This document shows, one piece after another, positions 29,967-40,111 of a stretch of DNA of 64,000 nucleotides (position 1 is its first letter; the number at the start of each line of letters is the position of its first letter). Position numbers and translations under genes: made by a program. The stretch comes from an uncultured Clostridia bacterium (GTDB taxonomy: Bacteria > Bacillota > Clostridia > Oscillospirales > Oscillospiraceae). The notes below the pieces were generated by a model. That model saw only the letters and a list, made by a program, of their open reading frames with translations. It did not search any database and had not been told where the DNA came from. The stretch covers positions 1-64,000 of the forward strand of contig CANAZG010000001.1 in assembly GCA_947365965.1 (NCBI GenBank), written 5' to 3'.

Positions 29967-30743
29967 TCACAGAGGCAGCGCGTCCGCCGTCTCCCCGGTG
30001 GGGGTGACGGTGCACTCGCTCTCGCCGCCGGCTAAATGGATCACCCGGGCCCTGCACAGCTCCAGCACCGCCAGAAAGGTGGCCACCACCTCGCTGCGGC
30101 TGCGGCTGCCCCGGAAGAGGAGCCGGAAGCTGGTGATGCCCCGGCGCAGCCGGTCCATGATCTCCGCCGCCTTGCCCGCCACAGGGTAGGGCTCCTGGCG
30201 GACAATCTCGTCGAAATTGCTCAGGGGCGGCGGCAGCCGACGCTCCTCCCGGTCCGCGATCTCCCCCAGGGCCGCCAGGAGATCCGCCGGCCGGTGGCTG
30301 TACTCGTAGATCTTTCCCTGCTCCAGGGGCTCCGGGTCCCGGCACAGGATGTCCCGGCCGAACTCCCCCATAGGACCCAGGATGGCGGAGACCCACTTGA
30401 TCCGCTCGTAGTTCTCGCTGCTGCGCCGCTCCTCCAGGGAGCGAATCAGCTCCTCCATCTCGCTTTTGGCCTCCTCGTCCTCCAGGGACAGGAGCATTCT
30501 GGTCTTGATGAACATCAGCTGAGCGGCCATGGTGATAAACTCGCTGGCCACCTCCAGATCCATCTGCTGGCGCAGCTCCAGGTAGGCCAGATACTGCTCC
30601 AGAATGAGGGCGATGGGGATATCCTGTATCTCGATCTTGTTCTTGCCCAGCAGATAGAGGATCAGATCCAGCGGGCCCTCAAAGTCCTCCATGCCCTCCC
30701 TGCTGTGCACCACGCTCTCCAATTTATAGACAGGTATATCCAT
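29967..30743 (-). CDS. scpA: Segregation and condensation protein A
   Basis: VYKLESVVHSREGMEDFEGPLDLILYLLGKNKIEIQDIPIALILEQYLAYL. Confidence 0.96.
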   Translation of the reverse strand: MDIPVYKLESVVHSREGMEDFEGPLDLILYLLGKNKIEIQDIPIALILEQYLAYLELRQQMDLEVASEFITMAAQLMFIKTRMLLSLEDEEAKSEMEELIRSLEERRSSENYERIKWVSAILGPMGEFGRDILCRDPEPLEQGKIYEYSHRPADLLAALGEIADREERRLPPPLSNFDEIVRQEPYPVAGKAAEIMDRLRRGITSFRLLFRGSRSRSEVVATFLAVLELCRARVIHLAGGESECTVTPTGETADALPL

Positions 30744-30752
30744 CCAGTCACC

Positions 30753-31415
30753 TCAATGGGGGAAAAATAGGATCATCATCCAGTCAAAGACAGCGGCAAT
30801 GGCGCCGGAGAGGAAGCTCCCTCCCAGATCCAGCCAGATCAGCGCCAGCAAAACCACCATGCCATACCGCTCATAGCGCATAAGGACGTAGTAGGCCCGC
30901 TCCGGCAGCAGGGCGAAGAGCACCTTTGAACCGTCCAAGGGCGGGATGGGGATCAGGTTGAAGAGCCCCAGACCCACGCTCAGCATAGCCGTGGTCAGCA
31001 GGAAATAGAAAAGCCACGCCAGCGCCGGCCCCACCGCAGCCATCCGGAAGATCAGCGACGCCAGAAACAGCGACGCCAGGGCCAGCAGGAAGTTGGATGC
31101 CGGCCCAGCCAGGGCGGTGACGGCCATGCCAGCCTTGGGATTTCGAAAATAGCGCATGTCCACAGGCACCGGCTTGGCCCAGCCGAAGCCGCACAGGAGC
31201 ATGGAGGCCAACCCCAGCCAGTCGATGTGGTGGAGGGGGTTGATGCTCAGACGGCGCATCCGCTTGGCAGTGGGATCCCCCATGGCGTAGGCCGCCAGAC
31301 CATGGCATGTCTCGTGGACGCTCAGGCACAGCAGCACTCCCAGCACCCTTTGAAGCGCTGCCAGAAGACCCTGCCAGTCAAATTGCGCCCATATGTTCTG
31401 TAGATATCCCTGCAT
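30753..31415 (-). CDS. Site-2 protease family (M50) membrane metalloprotease
   Basis: LLCLSVHETCHGLAAYAMGDPTAKRMRRLSINPLHHID...NLIPIPPLDGSKVLFALL. Confidence 0.92.
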   Translation of the reverse strand: MQGYLQNIWAQFDWQGLLAALQRVLGVLLCLSVHETCHGLAAYAMGDPTAKRMRRLSINPLHHIDWLGLASMLLCGFGWAKPVPVDMRYFRNPKAGMAVTALAGPASNFLLALASLFLASLIFRMAAVGPALAWLFYFLLTTAMLSVGLGLFNLIPIPPLDGSKVLFALLPERAYYVLMRYERYGMVVLLALIWLDLGGSFLSGAIAAVFDWMMILFFPH

Positions 31416-31659
31416 GTTGTCTCCTTGCGGCCAAGTTTTCGCATTTTTGTTAGTATAGCAGATTTTCCCGCCGATTACAAGCGTCTGCGCGCCTCTTCCC
31501 GGAAATCTATTTACCCAAAGGTCCCGTCCGGTCCAACCGCAGCCCCCCTCCAGCGGCCCGGCGGCCGGTCTCCGCGCCTTACGCCCCAGCGACGAGAAGG
31601 GGCGCCGCTTCCAATATACGGGATATCCTGTCCGCAGCGTGTGTACAGCCGCCCGCGTC

Positions 31660-32034
31660 TCAACGCAGCGGCTCCATCCTTTTCCGGGCCCGCCGGACCC
31701 CCAGAAAGTATGCCAGCAGCTGCGCGGAAAGGGCAATAAGCGACACCGTCACCATAAAGCCAAGGGCGGAAAAGGGCTTGAAGTACCACATCCACTGCTC
31801 CGTTTCAAGCTGCGCCATCAGCAGACAGGAGGACAGAAAGCTCCACGCGTTTCCTATCAGCAGCGCCGCCGGCCGGCGATATCGCACAGCAGCCAGGCAC
31901 AGCAGCGTCATGCCGGCCAGCAGCGGGAGGTACAGCCACATGGTGCGCAGCTGGGCGTCCCCGTACATGGCCAGAAAGGCGTAGGGAACGGAGTACCCCA
32001 GCAGCATGAGAATGGCGGCAGCCCGCTTTTTCAC
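31660..32034 (-). CDS. Small integral membrane protein, unknown
   Basis: Four hydrophobic segments; ATG at 32034; overlaps downstream end of the DUF5714 gene by 4 bp. Confidence 0.55.
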   Translation of the reverse strand: MKKRAAAILMLLGYSVPYAFLAMYGDAQLRTMWLYLPLLAGMTLLCLAAVRYRRPAALLIGNAWSFLSSCLLMAQLETEQWMWYFKPFSALGFMVTVSLIALSAQLLAYFLGVRRARKRMEPLR

Positions 32035-32747
32035 TGGTTTGCCTCCGCCCTATCCTCTGCCCGTCCCGGGGAGAAGGGGCACCGCTTCCCGATGCACTGG
32101 TTGTTCTGCCCGCAGCGGGTGCATACCGGCGTCCGCCGGGTCATCTCCACGCCCCAGGTCTCCCGGGCAAAGTCGATGGCCTCCAGGATGGAGAGATAGG
32201 AGTCCCGCTTGCAGCACCGGGGCCCCCCGATCTCGCCGATCCGCGCCAGGGACCGGGCGGTCATCCGGTGGGAGACGCCCCAGGCCTCCCCGGCCAGGGG
32301 TGTGGACCCGGACACAATGGACGCGAACATGCCCGCGCTGAGCCCTGCGCCGCAGGCACCCCAGAATCCGCAGGCCCCGCCGGGCACGTTCCTGCCCCGG
32401 CTGAGCATCTCCGGCAGCGCCGTCTCCAGCTCCACCGTTCCCCCGGCATTGCGGAAGGCGGTGAGCAGGGCCGCGCCCACCATGACGTGGTGCTCCGGAC
32501 CGTGCATGTGGCAGAAGGGCTGGCTCATCAGCTTCTCCATGATCTCCAGGGGGGCCGCGCTCCTCTCCGCCAGACAGATGGACACGATCTGGTCCATGCC
32601 CTGGGTGTGGCAGTCGCTGCATACATAGTGGCCCGCCTCGCACCGGGTCCGGCTGTTCTCCGTCCGGCCGCACAGCCGGCACGTCATGGGCTCCTCTCGC
32701 TCCAGATAGGCCAGCTTGGCCCCGCAGATCAGACATTCCTCGTTCAT
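32031..32747 (-). CDS. DUF5714-like cysteine-rich protein
   Basis: MNEECLICGAKLAYLEREEPMTCRLCGRTENSRTRCEAGHYVCSDCH...HGPEHHVMVGAALLTAFRNAGG...GGPRCCKRDSYLSILEAIDF. Confidence 0.85.
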   Translation of the reverse strand: MNEECLICGAKLAYLEREEPMTCRLCGRTENSRTRCEAGHYVCSDCHTQGMDQIVSICLAERSAAPLEIMEKLMSQPFCHMHGPEHHVMVGAALLTAFRNAGGTVELETALPEMLSRGRNVPGGACGFWGACGAGLSAGMFASIVSGSTPLAGEAWGVSHRMTARSLARIGEIGGPRCCKRDSYLSILEAIDFARETWGVEMTRRTPVCTRCGQNNQCIGKRCPFSPGRAEDRAEANQ

Positions 32748-34900
32748 TTTCTTCTCTCTCCCTTTCTCTCATTTTTCCGCCGCCCCGTCAGGCCGCCCAG
32801 CAGCCGGCGGAACCCCTCCGGCCGGGCCGTCTGAGGCTCCGGGCGGTGGATGGAGGTCTCCATAAAGACCTCCTGGCTGTTGCAGGGGGCCAGGGTGTTC
32901 ACCTTCCGGCAGTAGGAGCCGTCAGGCAGCAGGGAGCTGGCCTTTACGTTGTCCTCCAGCTGGGTGTGGAGGATCCACAGCAGCTGCTCCCGCACCTGCC
33001 GGTCATAGACGGGACAGGCGATCTCCACCCGGTGATTCAGGTTGCGGGTCATGAGGTCCGCCGAGGCGATGTACACCACCGCGTCCCTCCCCCGGCCGAA
33101 GCAGTAGATCCGCCCGTGCTCCAGAAACCGGCCCACGATGCTGGTGACGTGGATGTTCTCCGTGCGGGCGGCGATGCCCGGGCGCAGGCAGCAGATGCCC
33201 CGGAGGATCAGCTGCACCTGCACCCCCGCCTGGGAGGCCTCCGCCAGCTTGTCCATCACCTCCCGCTCGGTCATGGAGTTGGCCTTGATGCGGATGCGCC
33301 CCTCCGGCCCCTTGGCGATCTCCCGGTCAATGAGCTCCAGGAGCCGGGGCTTGATGCCCGCAGGGGCCACCAGCAGGTGGCGGTAGGTCCCCTCCAGGTT
33401 CCCCACCAGCATGTTCTGGAAGAAGGCCGTGCCGTCCAGGCCGATCTGCTCGTCGGCGGTCATGAGGCTCAGGTCCGTGTACTGCTCGTTGGTGTGCTCG
33501 TTGTAGTTGCCCGTGCCGATCTGGGTGACATAGCTGAGCCTGTCCCCCCTGCGCAGGGTGATAAGACAGATCTTGCTGTGGCACTTGTACTCCTCCACCC
33601 CGTAGATCACCTTGCACCCCGACTCCTCCAGCAGCCGGGACCAGGAAATGTTGTTGGCCTCGTCAAACCGGGCCCGCAGCTCCATGAGCACCGTCACCTC
33701 CTTGCCGTTCTCCGCAGCCTTGCAGAGGATGTGGGCCACCCGGGAGGAGGAGGCCAGCCGGTAGATGGTGATCCGGATGGCCAGCACGTCCGGCCGCTCC
33801 GCGGCCTCGTCCAGCATCCGCAGGAAGGGGTCCACCCCGTCGAAGGGGAAGAAGAGCAGCCGGTCCCGGCGGCGGACCTGATCGATGACGCTGGCCTTGG
33901 GGTCCAGATCCGCAGGCCAGCGGGGACGGTAGGGCGGAAAGCTGAGGGCCGCCGCCCGCTCCGCCGGCAGGGTGCGGATGAGCTCAAAGACGTGCTTCAT
34001 CCCAAGGGGGCTCCGGTCCACGTAGATCTGGCGGCTCTCCACCCGGATGCGGCTCTTGAGCAGCTTCATGAACTCCCCGCCCATCTTCCTCGAGAGCTCC
34101 AGCCGCACCACCGACTGGCTGGCCCGCTTCTTGAGCAGCTTGCTCATGCGGCTGCGGATATCCTCACCCTCCAGCAGCTCCGCGTCCAGGCTCAGCTCCG
34201 CGCTGCGGGTGACGCACAGGACGCAGGCGCTCTCCACCTTGAACTCCCCGAACAGGGTGGGCGCGTAGTGGTGGAGCACCGTCTCCATGCGGATGGACCG
34301 CCCCGAATCCCCGGGCATGGAGAGAAAGGCGGGCAGACGCTCCGGCACCGGCAGAAGGCCCAGGGACGCGGCCCCCTTCTTCCCCCGCAGCAGGGCCGCC
34401 ACGTACAGCGCTTTATTGGCCAAATGGGGAAAGGGGTGGTGGGCGTCCACGATCTGGGGCGAGAGCACGGGGAGGATCTTGGTCTTGTAGCAGGCGGAGA
34501 CGAACTTCCGCTCCTCCCCTGTCAGCTCGTCCATGGTGAGATCGCAGATCCCCTCCCGCCGCAGAAGGGCCGACACATCGTCGTACAGACGGTTCTTGAT
34601 CTCAATGAGGCCCGGGATCACGCTGTAGATCTGCTCCAGCTGTCCCGACGGGGTCAGACCGGTTTTGTTGTCGATCTCCCTCGGCGACACCAGGGACAGG
34701 TCAAACAGGTTCCCCACCCGGACCATAAAAAATTCGTCCAGATTGCTGGTAAAGATGGCGATGAACTTCAGCCGCTCCAGCAGAGGCACTGTCTCGTCCC
34801 CCGCCTCCTCCAGCACCCGGCGGTTAAACCGCAGCCAGCTCAGCTCACGGTTCTGGGTATAGCTGTACCGTTCCGTTCCCGGCTCCTGACTTGTCATCAT
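32744..34900 (-). CDS. ppk1: Polyphosphate kinase 1
   Basis: ELSWLRFNRRVLEEAGDETVPLLERLKFIAIFTSNLDEFFMVRVGNL; GTGNYNEHTNEQYTDLSLMT. Confidence 0.97.
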   Translation of the reverse strand: MMTSQEPGTERYSYTQNRELSWLRFNRRVLEEAGDETVPLLERLKFIAIFTSNLDEFFMVRVGNLFDLSLVSPREIDNKTGLTPSGQLEQIYSVIPGLIEIKNRLYDDVSALLRREGICDLTMDELTGEERKFVSACYKTKILPVLSPQIVDAHHPFPHLANKALYVAALLRGKKGAASLGLLPVPERLPAFLSMPGDSGRSIRMETVLHHYAPTLFGEFKVESACVLCVTRSAELSLDAELLEGEDIRSRMSKLLKKRASQSVVRLELSRKMGGEFMKLLKSRIRVESRQIYVDRSPLGMKHVFELIRTLPAERAAALSFPPYRPRWPADLDPKASVIDQVRRRDRLLFFPFDGVDPFLRMLDEAAERPDVLAIRITIYRLASSSRVAHILCKAAENGKEVTVLMELRARFDEANNISWSRLLEESGCKVIYGVEEYKCHSKICLITLRRGDRLSYVTQIGTGNYNEHTNEQYTDLSLMTADEQIGLDGTAFFQNMLVGNLEGTYRHLLVAPAGIKPRLLELIDREIAKGPEGRIRIKANSMTEREVMDKLAEASQAGVQVQLILRGICCLRPGIAARTENIHVTSIVGRFLEHGRIYCFGRGRDAVVYIASADLMTRNLNHRVEIACPVYDRQVREQLLWILHTQLEDNVKASSLLPDGSYCRKVNTLAPCNSQEVFMETSIHRPEPQTARPEGFRRLLGGLTGRRKNERKGERRK

Positions 34901-34985
34901 CCTGCGCTCCCCCCACGGCCCGGCTCCCCCGCAGGGGCCGGGCCTTCCTTATTATATATAGTATATCGTATGGTCCGGCCGGGCT

Positions 34986-36467
34986 CTACTCCTCCGCCCA
35001 GCGGAAGGACCGCTCCACGGCCCTGCGCCAGCCCCTGAGCTTCTCCTCCCGCTCCTCGGGCGCGATGGCGGGGGTGAAGGTCCGGTCCACAGCCCAGTTG
35101 CGCTCCACGTCCTCCAGCCCGGACCAGAAGCCCACGGCCAGACCCGCCAGATAGGCGGCCCCCAGGGCCGTGGTCTCCACGCACACCGGGCGGTTGACGG
35201 CGGTTTGCAGGATGTCCGCCTGGAGCTGCATGAGCACGTTGTTGGCGCTGGCTCCGCCGTCCACCTTCAGGGAGGCGAGGGCGATGCCGGAGTCCGCCCG
35301 CATGGCGTCCAGAACGTCGCTGACCTGATAGGCGATGGACTCCAGGGTGGCCCGGATGATGTGGTCCTTGTTCACCCCCCGAGTCAGACCCACAATGGCC
35401 CCCCGGGCGTACTGGTCCCAGTGGGGCGCGCCCAGGCCGGTGAAAGCGGGGACCACGTAGCAGCCGGCGGTGTCCTTGACCTTGCCGGCGTGGTACTCAC
35501 TGTCCGCGGCGGAGTCGATGAGCCGCATCTCGTCCCGCAGCCACTGGATAGCCGCCCCGGCCACAAAGATGGACCCCTCCAGGGCGTACTGGACCGTTCC
35601 GTCCAGGCCCCAGGCTATGGTGGTCACCAGACCGTTGCGGGAGAACACCGGCTTCTCCCCGGTGTTCATCAGCAGGAAGCAGCCTGTGCCGTAGGTATTT
35701 TTTGCCTGCCCCGGCCGGAAGCAGGTCTGGCCGAAGAGAGCGGCCTGCTGGTCCCCCGCCGCCCCGGCAATGGGGATGGGGGCGCCAAAGAAGGAGGGGT
35801 CCGTCTCGCCGTAGACGCAGCTGGAGGGTTTTGCCTGGGGCAGCATGGACCGTGGGATATCCATGCGGTCCAGAATTTCCTGGTCCCAGTCCAGAGTGTT
35901 GATGTTAAAGAGCATGGTCCGGGAGGCGTTGGAGTAGTCCGTCACGTGGACCCGCCCCCCGGTGAGCTTCCAGATCAGCCACGTCTCCACGGTGCCGAAG
36001 AGGAGCTCCCCCGCCCGCGCCCGGGCCCCGGGCACGTTGTCCAGAATCCACTTGATCTTTGGCCCGGAGAAATAGGCGTCCGCCACCAGTCCGGTTCGCT
36101 GGCGCAGGTCCTCGGCGCTCTCCTTGAGCGTGTCGCAGTAGGCGCTGGTGCGCCGGCACTGCCACACAATGGCGTTGCACACCGGCTCCCCGGTGGCCCT
36201 GTCCCAGACGATGGTGGTCTCCCGCTGGTTGGTGATGCCGATGGCGGCCACGTCGGCGGCCGTGGCCCCGATCTTGCCCATGGCCTCCGCCGCCACCCCC
36301 AGCTGGGTGGCCCAGATCTCCCGGGCGTCGTGCTCCACCCAGCCCGGCCGGGGGAAAATCTGGGTGAACTCCTTCTGGGCCGAGGAGCAGATATTGCCCT
36401 GCCGGTCAAAGAGGATGCAGCGGTTGCTGGTGGTGCCTGCGTCAAAGGCCATGATGTACTTTGCCAT
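34986..36467 (-). CDS. glpK: Glycerol kinase
   Basis: [70 protein letters not shown]. Confidence 0.97.
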   Translation of the reverse strand: MAKYIMAFDAGTTSNRCILFDRQGNICSSAQKEFTQIFPRPGWVEHDAREIWATQLGVAAEAMGKIGATAADVAAIGITNQRETTIVWDRATGEPVCNAIVWQCRRTSAYCDTLKESAEDLRQRTGLVADAYFSGPKIKWILDNVPGARARAGELLFGTVETWLIWKLTGGRVHVTDYSNASRTMLFNINTLDWDQEILDRMDIPRSMLPQAKPSSCVYGETDPSFFGAPIPIAGAAGDQQAALFGQTCFRPGQAKNTYGTGCFLLMNTGEKPVFSRNGLVTTIAWGLDGTVQYALEGSIFVAGAAIQWLRDEMRLIDSAADSEYHAGKVKDTAGCYVVPAFTGLGAPHWDQYARGAIVGLTRGVNKDHIIRATLESIAYQVSDVLDAMRADSGIALASLKVDGGASANNVLMQLQADILQTAVNRPVCVETTALGAAYLAGLAVGFWSGLEDVERNWAVDRTFTPAIAPEEREEKLRGWRRAVERSFRWAEE

Positions 36468-36485
36468 AGTCCCGTTCCTCCCGTC

Positions 36486-36824
36486 TTATTTCTTGAAGCG
36501 ATTGCCGGTATTACAGTAGATCACCACGAAAATCACAGAAATGACCACATAGAGCGTATATCCGATAGAGAGCCAGCTGAGCTTGAGGATTCCCCCGATG
36601 GCGATGGCCGGCGTCAGCAGGGCCACGCTCAGCAGATATCTGCCCATGAATTTACACAGGGCCTCCGCGTCGTACTTCTCCCGCTCCCTTTTGTCCATGG
36701 TGTTGAACCCGGCGATGAGCCACGCCCCCCTGCCCCGCAGCAGGGGGATGGACATGAGCAACATCAGCAGGGTGATGATCCCCACGATCACGCACGCCGC
36801 AACGTCATTTCCTGTCAGATGCAC
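36486..36824 (-). CDS. DUF3784-like small membrane protein
   Basis: GTG start at 36824; VHLTGNDVAACVIVGIITLLMLLMSIPLLRGRGAWLIAGFNTMDKREREKYDAEALCKFMG. Confidence 0.8.
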   Translation of the reverse strand: MHLTGNDVAACVIVGIITLLMLLMSIPLLRGRGAWLIAGFNTMDKREREKYDAEALCKFMGRYLLSVALLTPAIAIGGILKLSWLSIGYTLYVVISVIFVVIYCNTGNRFKK

Positions 36825-36835
36825 GCCGCGCCTCC

Positions 36836-37780
36836 CTACTGCTCCAGGTACAGGGGCAGGAACCGCGCCAGCCCCTCCGTCACATAGGCGATATTGTCCT
36901 CGTCCAGCGCCGTGTCCCGCCTGGTGCGCAGGTGGGGGATGTAGTACCCCAGACCCGCCAGATGGCGGCAGGCGCACACCACCACGTGGAACTTGAATTT
37001 CCGGTTGTCGGAGGGGTAGTAGTGGAGACCCTTTGTCCGCAGATGGGGCTCCATGGTCCCCCCCTGGGGGAAGGCCTCCTCCAGGGCCTCCAGCAGCCGG
37101 CTGTCCCAGCGGCTGTGCTTGGAGGGCAGCAGCAGCAGGTGCTCCCCGTCCCCCACGCAGTCTATGTCAATGAACAGGTTCCCCGCCGCCTTGTCAATGT
37201 GCCGCTTCCTGAAGGCCGAGGCCCCCAGCAGGTTCCGCTCATTGTTGTCCAGGAACACCAGACACACCCGCTTGTCGTATCCCACTGCCCGGGCGGCGGC
37301 CAGCAGGGCCACCACCCCGGAGGACCCGCCGTTGGCGTTGGACTGATTGGCGGGTCCGTAGGCGGCCAGCCACAGCCCCGCCACCGCCAGGATCAGAAAT
37401 AGGGGCAGCATCAGCTCCGGCTTGTTCAGCGGAAAGCTGACCGCCAGAGCCAGGGCGAAGGCTGCGGCCGCCAGCAGCAGGGCCGCCGTAAAATGGTAGG
37501 CCACGTGGGCCGCCACATTGGTGGGCGAGACGAAGTCCGGCAGCAGCATCCGGGAGGCGGTGTCGTAGTGGGTGCAGAGGAATACGTTGGCCCGGTCCGG
37601 ATCCCCGGCCACGATGTTGACGCTGCCGTTGAACTTGCCGTAGGTCTCCTCCCAGGGCCGCCAGCCGGCCCGCTTCAGCTCCCGCAGGATCCACTGGCGG
37701 CACTCCGCCTTCTGTCCGCTGGTCCTGCGCACCGGGTGGACCGTCAGCAGGTATTTCTTGATGTCCTGAATATCCTTCAT
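36836..37780 (-). CDS. M28-like metallopeptidase membrane protein
   Basis: VNIVAGDPDRANVFLCTHYDTASRM...NQSNANGGSSGVVALLAAARA...VCLVFLDNNERNLLGASAF. Confidence 0.82.
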   Translation of the reverse strand: MKDIQDIKKYLLTVHPVRRTSGQKAECRQWILRELKRAGWRPWEETYGKFNGSVNIVAGDPDRANVFLCTHYDTASRMLLPDFVSPTNVAAHVAYHFTAALLLAAAAFALALAVSFPLNKPELMLPLFLILAVAGLWLAAYGPANQSNANGGSSGVVALLAAARAVGYDKRVCLVFLDNNERNLLGASAFRKRHIDKAAGNLFIDIDCVGDGEHLLLLPSKHSRWDSRLLEALEEAFPQGGTMEPHLRTKGLHYYPSDNRKFKFHVVVCACRHLAGLGYYIPHLRTRRDTALDEDNIAYVTEGLARFLPLYLEQ

Positions 37781-37969
37781 ACTTTCATTCCTTATTTTTC
37801 TCTATACCTTTTTCTTGAAAGAAAAAGGTACCCAAAAAGAACTTTTAGACGCCCTGCGGGCACGCTCTGTTGCGCAATTCTGTGTTTCAGCACTGCGCTT
37901 CTCCATCCGGCAGGTCATAGCCTCTCGCGTTTTTTCTTCCTTTTCTTTTGTACACAAAAGAATACACGT

Positions 37970-39646
37970 CTACAGTCCCCGCTTGTACTCCTCCGCGCCG
38001 GAGATCAGCTCCTCCGCCCCGGCCAGCATGGCGGGGGTGATCTTCTCCCCGCCGGTGAGCCGGGCCAGCTCCATTTTCCGCTGTTCCCGGTCCAGGCGGG
38101 CCACCCGGGTGTAGGTCCTACCGTCCCGCTCCCTCTTCTCCACGGAGAAGTGGGTGTCCGCCATGGCCGCCAGCTGGGGCAGATGGGTGACGCACAGCAC
38201 CTGCTTGCGCCGGCTCACCTGGGCCAGCTTGGCCGCCACCTTCTGGGCCGCCCGGCCGCTGACCCCGGTGTCCACCTCGTCAAAGACCAGGGTGCCGATG
38301 AGCTCGTTTTCCGCCAGCACGTTTTTCAGCGCCAGCATGATCCGGGCCAGCTCGCCGCCGGAGGCCACCTTGTTGATGGGCCGCAGCTCCTCCCCCACGT
38401 TGGCGGACATGAGAAAACGCACCACATCCATGCCCGTGGGATCCGGCTCCTTCTCCGCAAAGCAGATGGCGAAGCGCACCTTGGGCATGTCCAGCTGCCG
38501 CAGCTCGTCCTGAATCCGCTCCTCCAGCTCCCGGGCCGCCGCCTTCCGGGCTTCGGAGAGCTGCCCGGCGGCCTTCACCGCCTGGGCCCGCTCCTTGGCC
38601 AGCTCCTTCTCCAGCCGGGCGGCGGTGTCGGCGGCAAAGGCGATCTGGTCCAGCTCCTGCCGGCACTGCTCCAGATAGTCCAGCATGTCCTCCACCGTGG
38701 GGCCGTACTTCTTTTTCAGCCGGTAGATCAGATCAGCCCGGCCCTCCAGCTCGTCCAGCTCCTGGGGGCTGAAATCAAAGCCGGACTCCAGATCCCGCAG
38801 CGTCTCCGCCACGTCGTAGCACTCCGAGTACAGCGCCTCCAGCCGCTGGTGGAGCTGGGCGAACTGCTCGTCCAGGCCCTTGGCCCCAGCCAGGGCGTTC
38901 CCCGCGTCTCGCAGCAGGGCCGCCGCGCCGCCCCCCTCGTCCCCGCCGCTGAGGCTCCACATGGCCCCCTGGACTGCGGACATGAATTTTTCGCTGTTGC
39001 GCAGGAGATTGCGCCGCTGGAGAAGGGCCTCCTCCTCCCCGGGCTTCAGATCCGCCCGCTCCAGCTCCCCAATCTGAAAGCGGAGGCTGTCCATCCGCCG
39101 CTCCTTCTCCGCCTCGTCCATCTGGAGGGCCTTCAGCTTCCGGCGGGTGGCCTCCATGGCCTCGTAGCGGGCAAGGTAGGCCGCCAGCTGGTCCCCCACC
39201 CGGCCGTAGCTGTCCAGATACGCGCCATGCTGCTCCTCGTCCAGCAGCTGCTGGCCGTCGTGCTGGCCGTGGATGTTCAGCAGCGCGCCGCCGATGCGCC
39301 GCAGCTGGGCCACGGTCACCGGCCGGCCGCACACCCGGCAGGCGTTCTTGCCGTCGGCGTAGATCTCCCGCTGGAGCAGCACCTCCCCCTCCCCGTCGGA
39401 GAGGCCGCACTCCTCCAGCGCCTCCAGGGGCGGCAGACCGGTGAAGATGGCGCTGACAAATGCCTTGACGGCCCCGGTCCGGATCAGATCCCGGCTGGTC
39501 CGCTGGCCCAGCACCGCACCCATGGCGTCAATGACGATGCTCTTGCCCGCGCCCGTCTCGCCGGTGAGGGCGTTGAACCCGCTGTCAAAGGCGATGTCCG
39601 CCTCCTCGATGACGGCGATATTCTCAATGTGCAGAAGCTGCAGCAT
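37970..39646 (-). CDS. recN: DNA repair protein RecN
   Basis: MLQLLHIENIAVIEEADIAFDSGFNALTGETGAGKSIVIDAMGAVLGQRTSRDLIR; ASGGELARIMLALKNVLA. Confidence 0.97.
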   Translation of the reverse strand: MLQLLHIENIAVIEEADIAFDSGFNALTGETGAGKSIVIDAMGAVLGQRTSRDLIRTGAVKAFVSAIFTGLPPLEALEECGLSDGEGEVLLQREIYADGKNACRVCGRPVTVAQLRRIGGALLNIHGQHDGQQLLDEEQHGAYLDSYGRVGDQLAAYLARYEAMEATRRKLKALQMDEAEKERRMDSLRFQIGELERADLKPGEEEALLQRRNLLRNSEKFMSAVQGAMWSLSGGDEGGGAAALLRDAGNALAGAKGLDEQFAQLHQRLEALYSECYDVAETLRDLESGFDFSPQELDELEGRADLIYRLKKKYGPTVEDMLDYLEQCRQELDQIAFAADTAARLEKELAKERAQAVKAAGQLSEARKAAARELEERIQDELRQLDMPKVRFAICFAEKEPDPTGMDVVRFLMSANVGEELRPINKVASGGELARIMLALKNVLAENELIGTLVFDEVDTGVSGRAAQKVAAKLAQVSRRKQVLCVTHLPQLAAMADTHFSVEKRERDGRTYTRVARLDREQRKMELARLTGGEKITPAMLAGAEELISGAEEYKRGL

Positions 39647-39658
39647 AGTCTGTCCCTC

Positions 39659-40111
39659 CTATCTCAGCATCTCGTGGATCTCCTCGCAGAAGGTCCTGGC
39701 GGACTCGGTGTCCCGCATCAGCAGGAACGCCGTGTCGTCCCCGGCCAGCGTCCCCACCATGTAGGGAACGTTCATTCCGTCCAGGGCGGCGGCCGCCGCG
39801 TTGGCCAGCCCGGCCATGGTCTTCACCACCACGATGTTCTGGGCGAAATCCACGCTGATGATGCTCTCCCGGAAGATGGTGCGCAGCTTGTCCGCCACAT
39901 TCAGCCGGTTGCGCTGGCTGGAGACCGTGTAGCGGTACCGCCCCTGGCCCACGGGCTCCTTGATGAGGTGGAGCTGCTTGATGTCCCGGGAAATGGTGGC
40001 CTGGGTGCAGCGCACCCCCTGCTCCTGGAGGCGCTGCTGGAGCTGCTCCTGGGTGTCCACGTCCTCTTTTTCAATGATCTCCAGGATCATGCTCTGCCGG
40101 TCAGTTTTCAT
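39659..40111 (-). CDS. argR: Arginine repressor ArgR
   Basis: ILEIIEKEDVDTQEQLQQRLQEQGVRCTQATISRDIKQLHLIK...VGTLAGDDTAFLLMRD. Confidence 0.96.
   Translation of the reverse strand: MKTDRQSMILEIIEKEDVDTQEQLQQRLQEQGVRCTQATISRDIKQLHLIKEPVGQGRYRYTVSSQRNRLNVADKLRTIFRESIISVDFAQNIVVVKTMAGLANAAAAALDGMNVPYMVGTLAGDDTAFLLMRDTESARTFCEEIHEMLR

Noticed and set aside
32846-35038. 730-aa plus-strand ORF opposite ppk1
   Set aside because: Antisense shadow ORF; repetitive LHLLGQ-type composition.
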